The notes under the pieces are model-generated. The model did not search any database, was not told where the DNA came from, and saw only the letters and a program-made list of their open reading frames with translations. From the NCBI GenBank assembly GCA_914767715.1, contig OU612065.1, forward strand, positions 31,560,001-31,624,000: a DNA stretch of 64,000 nucleotides. Reading direction: 5' to 3'. A program made the position numbers and the translations under genes. This document shows, piece by piece, positions 12,200 through 23,235 of the stretch; positions within the stretch are counted from its first letter, which is position 1; every line of letters begins with the position of its first letter. Source of the stretch: Membranipora membranacea (taxonomy: Eukaryota > Bryozoa > Gymnolaemata > Cheilostomatida > Membraniporidae).

Positions 12200-12778
12200 G
12201 TATGTATGTAAAAAAGCTACTCATGTAGTCTGACATTCCCTTATGGAACTTTTGCCCGTGTATCCCCAGGAGATTAGGTCGTATCATTAGTATTATCACC
12301 GTGGGAAAAGTGAAATTAATTGGTTACTCTTCAACAACCCCTTATGTTCTGTGTTATCCACTAAGAGATTAGTGATCCAATTCTATTTGAAGTACCCTTC
12401 GATGGAGAACCCACAACTAAGTGCCTCACTTTAGCTGTATATAGTGTCCTGTTTAGGTTTATTAATAAGTGTTTGATGAAACATGAGAAAACTCTTGCCC
12501 TGCGAGTATTGTTTCCCGTATTGCCTATCAGGAGTTGCCTCCTCTGTTCAAATGAAGGAACAACTCTTGGTGTTAGTTTTAACTATATTGTGTTTTGAAC
12601 ACTGTATCAGGAGCGCAGCAACAAATTATGATTAACTTAGCAGCCAGCGCTTTTCTAAAATACTTTGTAATATTATATATCAGTCCTTTTTTTCAAACTC
12701 TATAGTTGATGGGGGGGGTTAGTTGACCCAAGTGCCGCATGGACTTGAGAACCTAAACTGCTGTATAGGCATACACTT

Positions 12779-13227
12779 AATATAAACCTAGACAAGACAC
12801 TTATACAACTGAAGTGAGGCAATTAATTGTAAGGTGTAGTAGCATTGTTGTTATCATTGCCTTGCAGCTCATAAACCAGGTGTTTTCTTGATAACTTCCA
12901 TAATCAATTTTGAACAGATTTTGAGTTTGAAAATTGCTTTGCAATCAGCAGCATATTGTTATCATCTTCATGTTATCTTTTCTTCAAGAAATTGTTTCCC
13001 TAGTATTGTATCTAACTGTTCACTACAAGCCGTTAAGTCTATTGTATATTTCTAACTTAAACACCGATCAAAATTGATCGAGTTATCAACAAAACCTGGT
13101 GTATTAGCTGCAAGGTAATGATAACACCAATGCTACTTCACCTTCCAATGCTGTTACATCGCCCACAACCAAATTCCTCCTGTCAAGGCTAATGCTCCAT
13201 ATAGTGGCCTGTCTAGGTTTATTATTA
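12779..13227 (+). repeat. Long inverted repeat, U1 first
   Basis: Left arm about 12,779-12,938 and right arm about 13,057-13,227 are reverse complements with mismatches. The left arm reads TATAAACCTAGACAAGACAC to TCAATTTTGAACAG; the right arm ends CTGTCTAGGTTTATTATTA. Spacer about 120 bp. The transcript could fold into a long hairpin. Confidence 0.75.
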
Positions 13228-13268
13228 TGTCTATGTGTATAGCTTGTTTTTTTATTTATATTATGCAG

Positions 13269-13408
13269 ACCGGTGCTCAAATAAAGAAGGTAAGAAATGC
13301 TCAGTAGGTTAAACAAAAGGAGACGATTAGCTGCAATCAAAACCGGATGAATAGAGAGTGCTGAGAACCTCATATTGAAGATGGCGCGGAACTACTCACT
13401 TTGGAAAG
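13269..13408 (+). pseudogene. Decayed CARD-like exon, U1
   Basis: Starts after a TTATGCAG acceptor with ACCGGTGCTCAAATAAAG, then repeats the CARD-like exon sequence with a TAG in place of CAG (AQ then stop) and further frame breaks before TTTGGAAAG. The same class of relic is at 16,787, 29,581 and 44,384. Confidence 0.5.
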
Positions 13409-13758
13409 GTAGATGCCAATCCTTAACTCTTAGGAATACTTTACATAATACTTCACCATAATTGATGTTACCGTTCTTGCCAACAATATTACAGCATGTC
13501 CCTGTTTTTTTGCTCAATAATTAATACACTACACTACAATGTTTTCTGGATATTTTTGCACATTTGGTGATTTTATATGGCATTTACAATCAAATAATGA
13601 GTTGAGACCTAGCAAACTTGTTCATTGATGAAAGTTTCAGTCAATCTCACTATTTTTTGGATATCAACTGTTAACCTGCCATTTGTCAACTTTTGGACTA
13701 TCGAGTAAAAAATGTCTCTCTGTCATGCAAAGCTCACTTGACTTATAAATCCTGCTAG

Positions 13759-13894
13759 GATGATGGATTTGACTAAACCTATAGTGGTGAAGGAAGCTAC
13801 GCCTAAGAAGTATGCATCCCGGTCGACTGGCAGAAATCGCCCCACCATAAAGAGATGTTTGTGCTGCATGACAATGACATTTCATTGATTTGAG
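13759..13894 (+). pseudogene. Basic exon (MMDLTKP...), U1 first copy, with stop
   Basis: 136-bp exon after a CCTGCTAG acceptor. It reads MMDLTKPIVVKEATPKKYAS, then a basic stretch with a Cys cluster. Here a TGA replaces GGA near the end (CAT TGA TTT GAG). The frame otherwise stays open past the GTAAAT donor to a TAA in the other copies. Confidence 0.45.
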
Positions 13895-14293
13895 GTAAAT
13901 GAACAGCTCGCCCTAACACTTGAACTTATTGTGAAGAACTGTCGCTCCAAATCCCATCGCTCAGTTGTATAAGTTAACCACACTGAATATAGATATGAAA
14001 TGGGGGTAAATGACTGACCGAATGTGTCCCGACTTATTGACAACTTCTTCAATGACTTGTCTTCCATGGTTAGATTGATTAGGCTGATTAACTATGTTCT
14101 TATCCCGTAGACAAAATGGTTTTTTCCCTACTACTGTTAATTTAAACAATAATTGTTCATACACTACTGTATCTCGATAAAGGAGCCAAAGCGCTCCGAG
14201 TGAGATTAGTTAGGTGAGAGATAATGCTCACCGGTCAGCCTACTAACTCAAAGCTCGCTCACGGTTTTTGCTGATTACAGTTATTGTAGCGTT

Positions 14294-15731
14294 ATGCTGA
14301 GAAGACTTATTGTGAATATAGCAAACCAAATAGATAAAACTTTGAGACAAAAAGGAGTGAAGTTATCCAATCAGAAAAGGCTGTGAATGAGAATGTCCAA
14401 TCAGCAGCTAAACGTATCGCTGCAGAGTCAGAAGATGACGTCTCTCAGTACAAATGAATCAAACTTGATGAAGAGGTAGGTTATGAGGTGTTTGATGATC
14501 AAACTATGAATATATCTGGCCATTCAACATAGTTATATCAATGATTCCTCTTGTTGCTAGCGTCCTAACTTATTAGACTATCACATGACTATCATACTTG
14601 TCGATGCGTGATGCACTTACCATCATTCTGTCTTGGCAAAAATTTGAAAAATATAAATTTAATTATATGCAATATATACCATATCTATTTGCAGGCAACT
14701 CTATCTACCCCAGCTGAAAGGAGGCCTCAACTGAAGAGGAAGAAGATAGCTTTACTCACAGTACACAGTGGAAAAGGCTATTACGGTGTTCAGATTCAGT
14801 GAGTAACTTGTATTTACTGACTGTATGTATCATGTATGATGTTGGTATGTAACTTGTGAGGCTTGATATTAGATAATGCAGTACTTCAGACCTCAACATT
14901 GAAATGGTGCTGTAATGGGTGTTTTAAGTCGGTGCCATAGACTTAATAATAATCCTAGACAAGACACTATATACAGCTGAGGTGAGGCACTTAATTGTGG
15001 GCAACATAACGACATTGGAAGGTGTAGCAGCATTGGCGTTATCATTGATTAACTGTCCATAATCCAGGTTTTTTGAGTTTGATAACTGCTTTACAATCAA
15101 TAGCATTTCATTATCAACTTGATGTTTTTGTTTCTACATAAAATTTATTTGCCTAAAATTTGTATCAAACTGTTGATGACAAGCTGCTAAACCTCAAACT
15201 CAGAATCCGATCAAAATTGATCGAGTTATCAACAAAAAACCTGGTATATGAGCTGCGAGTCAGTGATAACACCAATGCTACTACACCTTCCAATGTCGTT
15301 AAGTTGCCCACAATTACAAGCCTCAATGCCTCAATGCTAATGCTCCATCTCGTGTACTGTCTAGGTTTATTATTATTTCTATGGTCCGTACTCTGATGTT
15401 TTCTCATGTTTAGGGTACTGAATATGATGCATCTCTAACGACATTCATAATACATGCTGAGTCTAACAGATGACACACTATGCCTATCTCATGCACACAC
15501 CAAATTGGGAGATTGGGTCCTGAACTGTTTTTTTCTCCCAATACAAAACATGTGCATAAAGTATGGCTCTTGCTGTTGTTGCTTCGCATACGTATATTTT
15601 AGACTGTAACAATGCATGCATATCTCATGTTTTATAGAATCACTGGACATTAGACGATAGAATCGGAGCTGGTTAAAGCTTTACACAGCAGTAACCTTAT
15701 TGACCAGAGCTGTGCGGACGATATGAGTAAG
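14294..15731 (+). pseudogene. PUS1-like exons 1-3, copy d of U1
   Basis: Exon 1 (14,294-14,475) keeps the start MLRRLIVNIANQIDKTLRQK but a deletion after AAAAAGGAGTGAAG shifts the frame and stops it soon after; another stop replaces an Arg codon near 14,455. Exon 2 (14,695-14,798) is open (KRKKIALLTVHSGKGYYGVQ). Exon 3 (15,638-15,731) has GTT AAA where copies a-c have GTT TAA, but has its own stop: CAC AAG became CAT TAG. Confidence 0.75.
14945..15378 (+). repeat. Long inverted repeat, U1 second
   Basis: Left arm about 14,945-15,090 (AATAATCCTAGACAAGACAC, then TTGTGGGCAACATAACGAC); right arm about 15,195-15,378 (GTCGTTAAGTTGCCCACAA, then CTGTCTAGGTTTATTATTA). The core of the arms matches well. 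Confidence 0.75.
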
Positions 15732-16329
15732 GTATGAGTGTAAAAAGAGCTCCTCATGTATTCTGACATTCCCTTATTGAACTTGGTCCGTGTATAATCA
15801 GGAGATTAGGTCATATCATTAGTATTATAACCCTGGGAAAAGTGAAATCAATGGTTTACTCTTCAACATATGTTCCGTGTTATCGACTTAGAGATTAGTG
15901 ATTCGATACTATTTGTAGTGTCCTTCGATGGAGAACCCACAACTAAGTGCCCACTTTAGCTGTATCTAATGTCCTGTCCAGGTTTATTAATATGTCTATT
16001 GTGAAACACGACACAATTCTTGCCCTGGGAGTATTGACTTTTGATTTGCTTATCAGGACTTGCCTCCTCTGTTCAAATGAAGGAACAACTCCTGGTCATT
16101 TGCCAAGATCTATTTTATATATATATATATATACATGTACAATCTTTGTTTTAGCTATATTGTGTTGTAAGTACTGTATCACAAGCACAGCAACAAATTA
16201 TGATTACCTTAGCAGCCAGCGCTTTTCTAAAATGCTTTATTGTATTATATATCAGCCCTTTTTTCGAGCTCAGGAGGGAAGGGGTTATCGACCCAAGTGC
16301 CGCATGGACTTGAGAACCAAACTGCTGTA

Positions 16330-16757
16330 TAGGCATGGACTAAATTTAAACCTAGACAGGACACCTTATACAGCTGGAGTGAAGCATTTAATTGTGGGTG
16401 ACATAATGACATTGGAAGGTGTAGTAGTATGGCGTTATCATTGCCTTGCAGCTCATATACAAAGTTTTTTCTTGATAACTCAATCAATTTTGATCGATTT
16501 TTCAGTTTGCAAAATTGCTTTACAATCAGCAGCATCTTGTTATCATCTTGATGCAATATTTTCTTCAAAAATTTGTATCAAACTGTTCATGACAAGCAGC
16601 TAAATCTATTGTAAAAACCTGGTGTATGAGCTGGAAGGCAATGATAACACCAATGCTACTTCACCCTCCAATGCTGTTACGTCGCCCACAACCAAATTCC
16701 TCCCGTCAAGGCTAATGCTCCATATAGTGGCCTGTCTAGGTTTATTATTATGTCTAT
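16330..16757 (+). repeat. Long inverted repeat, U1 third
   Basis: Left arm about 16,330-16,510 and right arm about 16,612-16,757, the same family as at 12,779. A 218-codon open frame (15,947-16,603) spans the left arm and part of the loop; it is not regarded as a gene. Confidence 0.7.
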
Positions 16758-16786
16758 GTGTATAGCTTGTATTTTGATTTATGCAG

Positions 16787-16926
16787 ACCGGTGCTCAAAT
16801 AAAGAAGGTAAGAAAAGCTCAGTAGGTTAAACAAGAGGAGACGATTAGCCGCAATCAGAACCAGATGAATAGAGAGTGCTGAGAAAGTCATATTGAAGAT
16901 GGCGCGGAACTACTCACTTTGGAAAG
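16787..16926 (+). pseudogene. Decayed CARD-like exon, U1 second
   Basis: Relic with the same TAG after GCTCAG and the shared frame break GAGTGCTGAG. It sits just after the right arm of the second U1 inverted repeat. Confidence 0.5.
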
Positions 16927-17275
16927 GTAGATGACAATCCTTAATTCTTAGGAATACTTTACATAATACTTTACCATAACTGATGTTACCGTACTTGCCA
17001 ACATATTACAGCATGTCTCTGTTTCCTTGCTCAATAATAAATAAACTACACTATAATGTTTTCTGGATATTTTTGCACATTTGGTGATTTTATATGACAT
17101 TTACAATCAAATAATGAGTTGAGACATAGCAAACTTGTTCATTGATGAAAGTTTCAGTCAATCTCACTATTTTTCGGATACCAACTGTTAAACTGCTGAT
17201 TGTCAACTTTTGGACTATTGAGTAAAAAATGTCTCTCTGTCACGCAAAGCTCACTTGTCTTATAAATTCTACTAG

Positions 17276-17411
17276 GATGATGGATTTGACTAAACCTATT
17301 GTGGTGAAGGAAGCTACGTCTAAGAAGTATGCATCCCGGTCGACTGGCAGAAAACGCCCTACCATTAAGAGATGTTTGTGCTGCATTACAATGACATTTC
17401 ATGGATTTGAG
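17276..17411 (+). CDS. Basic exon (MMDLTKP...), U1 second copy
   Basis: Unrecognised coding exon, open. Acceptor TCTACTAG in phase 2 and possible GTAAAT donor in phase 0. It encodes MMDLTKPIVVKEATSKKYAS, then STGRKRPTIKRCLCC, then TMTFHGFE. If the donor is ignored the frame continues VNEQLALTLEFIVKNC to a TAA at about 17,488, and that extension is also conserved in U2 and U3. The GFEVNE stretch faintly recalls the early p20 region of caspases (GFEV before the helix), but this is weak. Phase joins to the upstream CARD-like exon. Confidence 0.35.
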
Positions 17412-18120
17412 GTAAATGAGCAGCTCGCCCTGACACTTGAATTTATTGTGAAGAACTGTCGCTCCAAATCCCATCACTCAGTTGTATAAATTAACCACAT
17501 TGAATTTAGATATGAAATGGGGGCAACTGACTGACCAAATGTGTCCCAACTTATGGACATTTGCTTCAATGACTTGTCTTCCATGGTTAGATTATTGGAA
17601 GATGCCTTATAATCCATCCAATCAAATTCATAAATGAAAATGTATGGCCCCAAATATTAATAATTTTCTTTTGGCACAATTTTATGAAGCCAACCATCAG
17701 TAACCATACATCCATAATATTGTTATCATATGTATGCGCTGTCTAAGCGGGCCATACATTTCCTTAATCTGTGACCATGATATACAGCCTGATGCATTTT
17801 TCCGAGTACACAGTATATACAGTATATACACAGTATATGACTCACACTATATATGCTGTAGGATCAATATCAAACATGATGTTATATATACCGTCACCAT
17901 ATATCTATATATCTATGATTGACCATTACCTAAATAAGGTGGCAACAAAGTAGTATCCCATAGTGCAATTCTCTGAATATCATTTTAAGAGTATTTATGT
18001 TCATTAAGCTTATGCATCAATCATAGCACCATCATGTTGGAATTATGTTTGTATTTTCTGTTTCTGTGAGATAAGACTTTATTACTTCATTAACTATTGT
18101 ATGATTTCTCGATTATCCAG

Positions 18121-18287
18121 GGAAGTCCACCATTAAAACAGACCCAGAGAGGCAGTCTGATTTTACACCTCGAGGCTCTCAGACTATAGACTCTGTGAAT
18201 GCTGCATTCAGTGCCAGAGCTCAGCCAATCAGATCTCATAACCAGCCATTCTCAAGCTACAGTCCACAGCACTACCAGAGCAGCTTG
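18121..18287 (+). CDS. Low-complexity exon (end of U1 / start of U2)
   Basis: 167-bp open exon after GATTATCCAG. It reads GKSTIKTDPERQSDFTPRG, a middle part with AFSARAQPIRSHNQ, then PFSSYSPQHYQSSL before GTAAGA in phase 0. Ser, Gln and Pro content suggests a disordered linker. Unit borders of the array fall inside it. Confidence 0.5.
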
Positions 18288-18889
18288 GTAAGATAAGAGA
18301 TATCATTTTACCTGATACCTGATGACATGTATGATCTGATATTGTGTACATAGCAGTATGAGTAGTTCAAGTTAACCTTCGGTCCATGCTGCTGTAAGTG
18401 GCATTCTACCACCAATGATAGTTGTCTTGGGATTGATGATGGAATGCCACCAGAACCAATCCTATCCAATGCAAATATGTATGGATATAACTTTCATATT
18501 CCTACTTATTTTCTCTTACTCATGGACATTTTACAGTTTTCCACCATGGGATTCCTAATGGGGTTGTGTCAGGAGTTGTCCCTTATTATATGGGGCGCTG
18601 AACAGATGACACCATAAATTTGCACTTTTTTATATAAGTTATCATAGGAGCCAATCACACCTTTTGGTCTGGCAACCAGGGAAATTAAGATAGAAACAAA
18701 ATGAGCGGAATGAAACGGGCGAATTATGCTGACCCGCTTTATTGGACAAAAATTGACTGCGAATATAATTTGATATTTATAATATTATATAAATAATAAA
18801 TAAATCATTAGAATAAAAAGAAATAATAATATTCCAGCTTTGAACTTTGAATACTATATAAATTCAACCTGAAAATTTTGATTGCAGAA

Positions 18890-20235
18890 AAGAAATTCAG
18901 AATAGCATATGTATATTATATATATCCAGGGTTGCGCAGGCAGTAAGTTAAGCCTATATATTGTGTCTATATTCTGCATTGATGATGATTTTTCTTTTAA
19001 TTAACCAGACAAATAAGGTGACCAAGCACGTAAGTGTTAAAGGTTCTTGACTCAAGTTGAATGAGAGTTCACAGTCAACATCCAACAGTTGTAGTTTCGT
19101 AGCTCGATCATGGATAATGGTGGTTTTGAGACTTGTCTTCTACTCGTGCAACTGCAAAAACTGCTAACCTGTCCTCAAATTTAAGTTAATTGACATTTTC
19201 TCTAAATTTAAGGTCAGAGAGAAATGCTGCTCACTGACACAACTCCTCCCGCTCCAGCCAATCAGAACCAGCCTGGAGTAGATATTGTGCAGCAGCCCCC
19301 TGTGTCTGATGATGACTTACAAGATGCTGATCCTGCAGATATCTCTACTGCTGACTTCATAATCATGCAGTCAAGCTTTGAATGTAAGTAAACTAGGTTT
19401 ATTACAGACTGGGTGGTATGAGAGCTCAGAAGGCTGCAAGTAGAGGTTTGTGGCATCACATTTAATAAAATTGAATCGATAATCCAATTCCACAAAATTA
19501 CGCTTGCAGCCATCTAAGCAGCGGACTTGACCAAAGTTTGTTTTCACTTACATAAAACCAATTTATTCCTGAGAGTGTATTCACAATACTTGATAGAAGC
19601 AGCTCGATGTGAGAAATAATGAGCAATGTTGTAATAATTATGTTTCAACAGAGCAGTTGGTTCTTTTTCAGCCAAACACGCAGATTTAATGAGACTGTAA
19701 TTTTGTTATTGTTTCAGCTTTCTCCTCCCCTCGACGAGCTAGCATAGGCTCACCATTCATCAGAACACTAGTCACGGTCTTCTACAAATATGCTTTATCA
19801 ACTTCATATGGAGGAACTGGCAGCAACTGTAAGCTTGATCAAGTCAATTCTTCTAGATTTACAAAACGGTCTATCAGCTGTGTTGGTAGTGTTGTGTGAT
19901 TGATTTGATGATCAATTTGCTGAATAAATTGAGGAAACTTATAAACCTTGAGAAGCATTTGTCAATCGATTGTTTTTCAAGATATCAGATGATTTTTTAT
20001 AGATCAGACAGATGGTGGCAAAGATCGGAGTACAGAGAACAGAATATCTGCTCAGAACCAGAACACATAACACAGCGAGAGCTCATGTCGCCTCTATGCC
20101 TCAGACTAGATGTACATTTCTTACAGAGAAGCTCTATCTACAACCTGGAGTTAATATTAGGACAGAGAACCACCCTGGCTCACTGACAAATCCTGTGTTA
20201 CCCAATCCAACAGCTACTCGGATTCATCATATCAG
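18890..20235 (+). pseudogene. Caspase-like gene remnant (module U2)
   Basis: Same gene as in U1 but more damaged. Most of the first exon is deleted: sequence jumps from the AT-rich start straight to the bases around the Cys motif (GGTTGCGCAGGCA, near 18,930), leaving no catalytic-His region. The Asp-rich linker exon is 19,213-19,383. The first p10 exon (19,718-19,828) is 111 bp instead of 110, a one-base insertion near TATGCTTTATC that shifts the frame. The last p10 exon starts at 20,003 and still reads FLTEKLYLQPG. It then runs into a deletion and ends at an ATCAG donor at 20,235 that in U1 lies 650 bp further downstream. Confidence 0.75.
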
Positions 20236-20303
20236 GTACTTGAAGCTTAGTTGATCATACAACATTGTCACAACATTGGTCTCCACTGTTATAGGATATT
20301 TCA

Positions 20304-21181
20304 CAGGGTGACAACCTAATCAAGTGGTTTTACAGGAACAAATTTATTATTTTTTATGAGTTATCCATTGACAAATCAATATTATCATATCAAAATTTCA
20401 CATAATGTTTGAATCAATCTTGTATTTATTGGTATTATACGAGTTACCCAACTTTGCAGAAGTATAGTGGATTTCGGTATCAGTTTCAATTGAGATAAGT
20501 GGAATTTCTTTTTTTGTTCACCCAATCTAGAAAGTTAATCTGTACATGTGAGCATCAATTGTTCCACATTTTCACCTGCCCACCCATTATTCGCTGTATA
20601 TAGTTAGACTACTCCAATTCCCTATATGTATATAGGATAGAATGTACCAGTGTGGGGAATTTTAGACTTTGACTGTCATATATATTAAATACTATACTCT
20701 ATTAGTGCGCTATTCTTTCACTATGTTTGTCTTTTGTAATATTCCTTTGTTGTGATAATTTAGCGCTGCGATTGTAAATACTTTCAACCTGATAATCATC
20801 GCTCGTACAACTTGTCACTTCATGTTTGCGGCCGGACTAAACCGAATGTGTATACATATTATTTTTACCGGATTAATCAAATTATATCCAGTTTCTCTGT
20901 TAGTCTTAGATAGTAAGTTAGTACAAAATAAAATCATATTATTATCATAGTTAATCAAAGACATTTTTATGCCTGGCTGGTAGCCTTGTTTGAAAACAGA
21001 CTTTTTGACTAGCAGCTTGCATTGAGCCTACGTGTTCACCAAACAACTTGGAGATCGGGATTAATAAAGCCAAGCCCATGCTGGCTATTCTGGCGAGGTG
21101 GATTTCCCGACACCAGGTATATGTCAAAGATAAAAAGTAGTTGTTCCTGTGATGCTTAAAACTAGTTCTAAGAATTGAAGA
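20304..21181 (+). repeat. Left direct repeat bracketing the COR fragment
   Basis: Runs from about GGTGACAACCTAATC to AAGAATTGAAGAA and recurs at 22,356-23,235. U1 and U3 have one copy each (2,889-3,616 and 33,958-34,685), shortened by about 145 bp after CTATTAGTGC. The repeat carries the first exon of the small two-exon gene. It is not an obvious LTR: I see no TG...CA ends or target duplication. Confidence 0.7.
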
Positions 21182-22455
21182 ATGGACATAGTATCAGCAA
21201 GAGAATCTACAAACAGATGGTTGAAAAGTTTCTTCAATCCGGAATGATACACACGATTCTTCTAACAAATCTCATCGTCAATGAATCGGAGTTGACTGCA
21301 GAGCTCGCGATTGAAGTACTTAGAGTCTTCCATCTGATATGTGGCCCAATCCATGAGGATGGAGCATATCACTACATAATCCCATACTTTAGTCAGAAGG
21401 TGATCACAGTGCATGAAACTGGGAAATATATTCCAATGAAAGTGGATCTGTGCTTTAATGGATTGGCTATGCCTGGTTATGTTAACCACTTACTCACTGC
21501 AATCTATGTGGATCATAACATCAAACAGTCAGATCACATTGATGTCAGCAGGAATGGCGCTTGTGTCGTAGATATCAATGGAACAGTCAAATACTTTTCC
21601 CATAGTCATGCTGAGAGAACCATAACCATTCTTACATTGACCAAGCCTAAATACATTGTCAAATCCTGGGAGAAACAGTTATCCAATGTGCGGCATATAA
21701 TATCAAATTTGAAATCTGTCTGGAAGGGAGCTCACTTTGATACTGTCTTTTACTGCTCACGCTGTCTGATCAAAAAAGAGGATACGCCTACACACAGAGT
21801 CAACCCAGCATGGATGAACCTAGATGTGTCTCCTCAGTCTCTAGCCCCAACTAGAGAGTACACTGGTGAGGAAGCTTCAAGATGTAGGAACGCTCACACT
21901 GCTGGAGACCTGCCATCAGCTGTCCCGTTTCCCCTGCTCAGTCCATGTGAGTATTCACCACTTGAACTTTAAATTGAGTTTTTCAATGCACTGCTACCTG
22001 GTTAGATTAAACCAATAATATTGACATGACTTAGATTTAGCAGTTATATAGCGTAACAACTCGCAAAAACCACAGCTTTGCAAAGTTAGCGCTGTAACAA
22101 TCATTCACAAATATGATCAACAGCTAATTCTTAACCTTGGGGTCAGTTATATGTGATAGAAAGCAATTTTCTAGCTGGTTAGTGCACATTTGTCACACTC
22201 AAAGATTTTGATGATATTTCCTGTTTCGATCTGGTAGGTGACAGCATTACAGAGAATGGGATTATAGCGTTGGACAAGTACCTTCTGGATATCGAACCTG
22301 AGCGGAATCCACAGAGTATGTTCAATCTTATCTTACCAACGTGTGCAAGGGTGCAGGGTGACAACCTAATCAAGTGGTTTTACAGGAACAAATTCATTAT
22401 TTTTTATGAGTTATCCATTGACAAATCAATATTATCATATCAAAATTTCACATAA
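21182..22455 (+). pseudogene. COR-domain (ROCO/MFHAS1-type) gene fragment
   Basis: Two exons in phase: 21,182-21,946 (donor GTGAGT, phase 1) and 22,238-22,455 (acceptor CTGGTAG, ends in TAA). The long open exon (about 255 residues) starts IYKQMVEKFLQSGMIH and has YHYIIPYF, then GYVNHLLTAIYV, then W-K-G and FYCSRC. This is the usual run of the COR domain that follows the Roc GTPase in ROCO and MFHAS1-like proteins. No Roc GTPase motifs, LRRs or start codon of the parent gene are present. The last 33 or so residues come from the direct repeat, so the tail is chimeric. It was captured between the two direct repeats and occurs only in U2. COR assignment is by motif impression; a full gene probably exists elsewhere. 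Confidence 0.55.
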
Positions 22456-23235
22456 TGTTTGAATCTATCTTGTATGTATTGGCGTTATACGAGTTACCCA
22501 ACTTTGCAGAAGTATAGTGGATTTCGGTATCAGTTTCAATTGAGATAAGTGGAATTTCTTTTTTTGTTCACCCAATCTAGAAAGTTAATCTGTACATGTG
22601 AGCATCGATTGTTCCACATTTTCACCTGCCCACCCATTATTCGCTGTATATAGTTAGACTACTCCAACTCCCTATATGTATATAGGATAGAATGTACCAG
22701 TGTGGGGAATTTTAGACTTTGACTGTCATATATATTAAATATTATACTCTATTAGTGCGCTATTCTTTGACTATGTTTTGTCTTTTGTAATATTCCTTTG
22801 TTGTGATAATTTAGCGCTGCGATAGTAAATACTTTCAACCTGATAATCATCGCTCGTACAACTTGTCACTTCATGTTTGCGGGCGGACTAAACCGAATGT
22901 GTATACATATTATTTTTACCGGATTAATCAAATTATATCCAGTTTCTCTGTGAGTCTTAGATAGTAAGTTAGTACAAAATAAAATCATATTATTATCATA
23001 GTTAATCAAAGAAATTTTTATGCCTGGCTGGTAGCCTTGTTTGTAAACAGACTTTTTGACTAGCAGCTTGCATTGAGCCTACGTGTTCACCGAACAACTT
23101 GGAGATCGGGATTAATAAAGCCAAGCCCATGCTGGCTATTCTGGCGAGGTGGATTTCCCGACACCAGGTATATGTCAAAGATAAAAAGTAGTTGTTCCTG
23201 TGATGCTTAAAACTAGTTCTAAGAATTGAAGAAGT
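22356..23235 (+). repeat. Right direct repeat bracketing the COR fragment
   Basis: Second copy of the repeat at 20,304-21,181, with a few substitutions. The junction with the COR fragment is at the shared bases CAGGGTGACAACC. This copy leads on into the normal module sequence and carries exon 1 of the small gene. Confidence 0.7.

Larger units (their letters stand above)
1..18253 (+). repeat. Composite module U1 of a head-to-tail array
   Basis: First copy of the large repeat. It starts inside the low-complexity exon at the AAGCTACAGTCCACAGC landmark, which recurs at 18,254, 31,070 and 45,786. In order it holds: end of the low-complexity exon, caspase remnant, small two-exon gene, hAT-type MITE, PUS1 exons 1-3, two further period-2,043 copies of PUS1 exons 2-3, inverted repeat, basic exon, a fourth PUS1 set, two more inverted repeats, a second basic exon and the next low-complexity exon. 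It is longer than U2 and U3 because it carries the additional PUS1 set near 14,220-17,500. Confidence 0.9.

Noticed and set aside
15947-16603. 218-codon open frame in U1
   Set aside because: It crosses the left arm of an inverted repeat, a TA microsatellite and the loop. Sister copies in other modules are frameshifted and no domain is visible. Probably a chance frame.
17810-17845. CRISPR-like or regulatory array of CACAGTATATA repeats
   Set aside because: Simple microsatellite of short units without spacers, in a eukaryotic context.
20304-23235. LTR retrotransposon carrying the COR fragment between LTRs
   Set aside because: The two direct repeats contain ordinary module sequence, including a coding exon found singly in U1 and U3. 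There are no TG...CA ends, primer-binding site, polypurine tract or target duplication.
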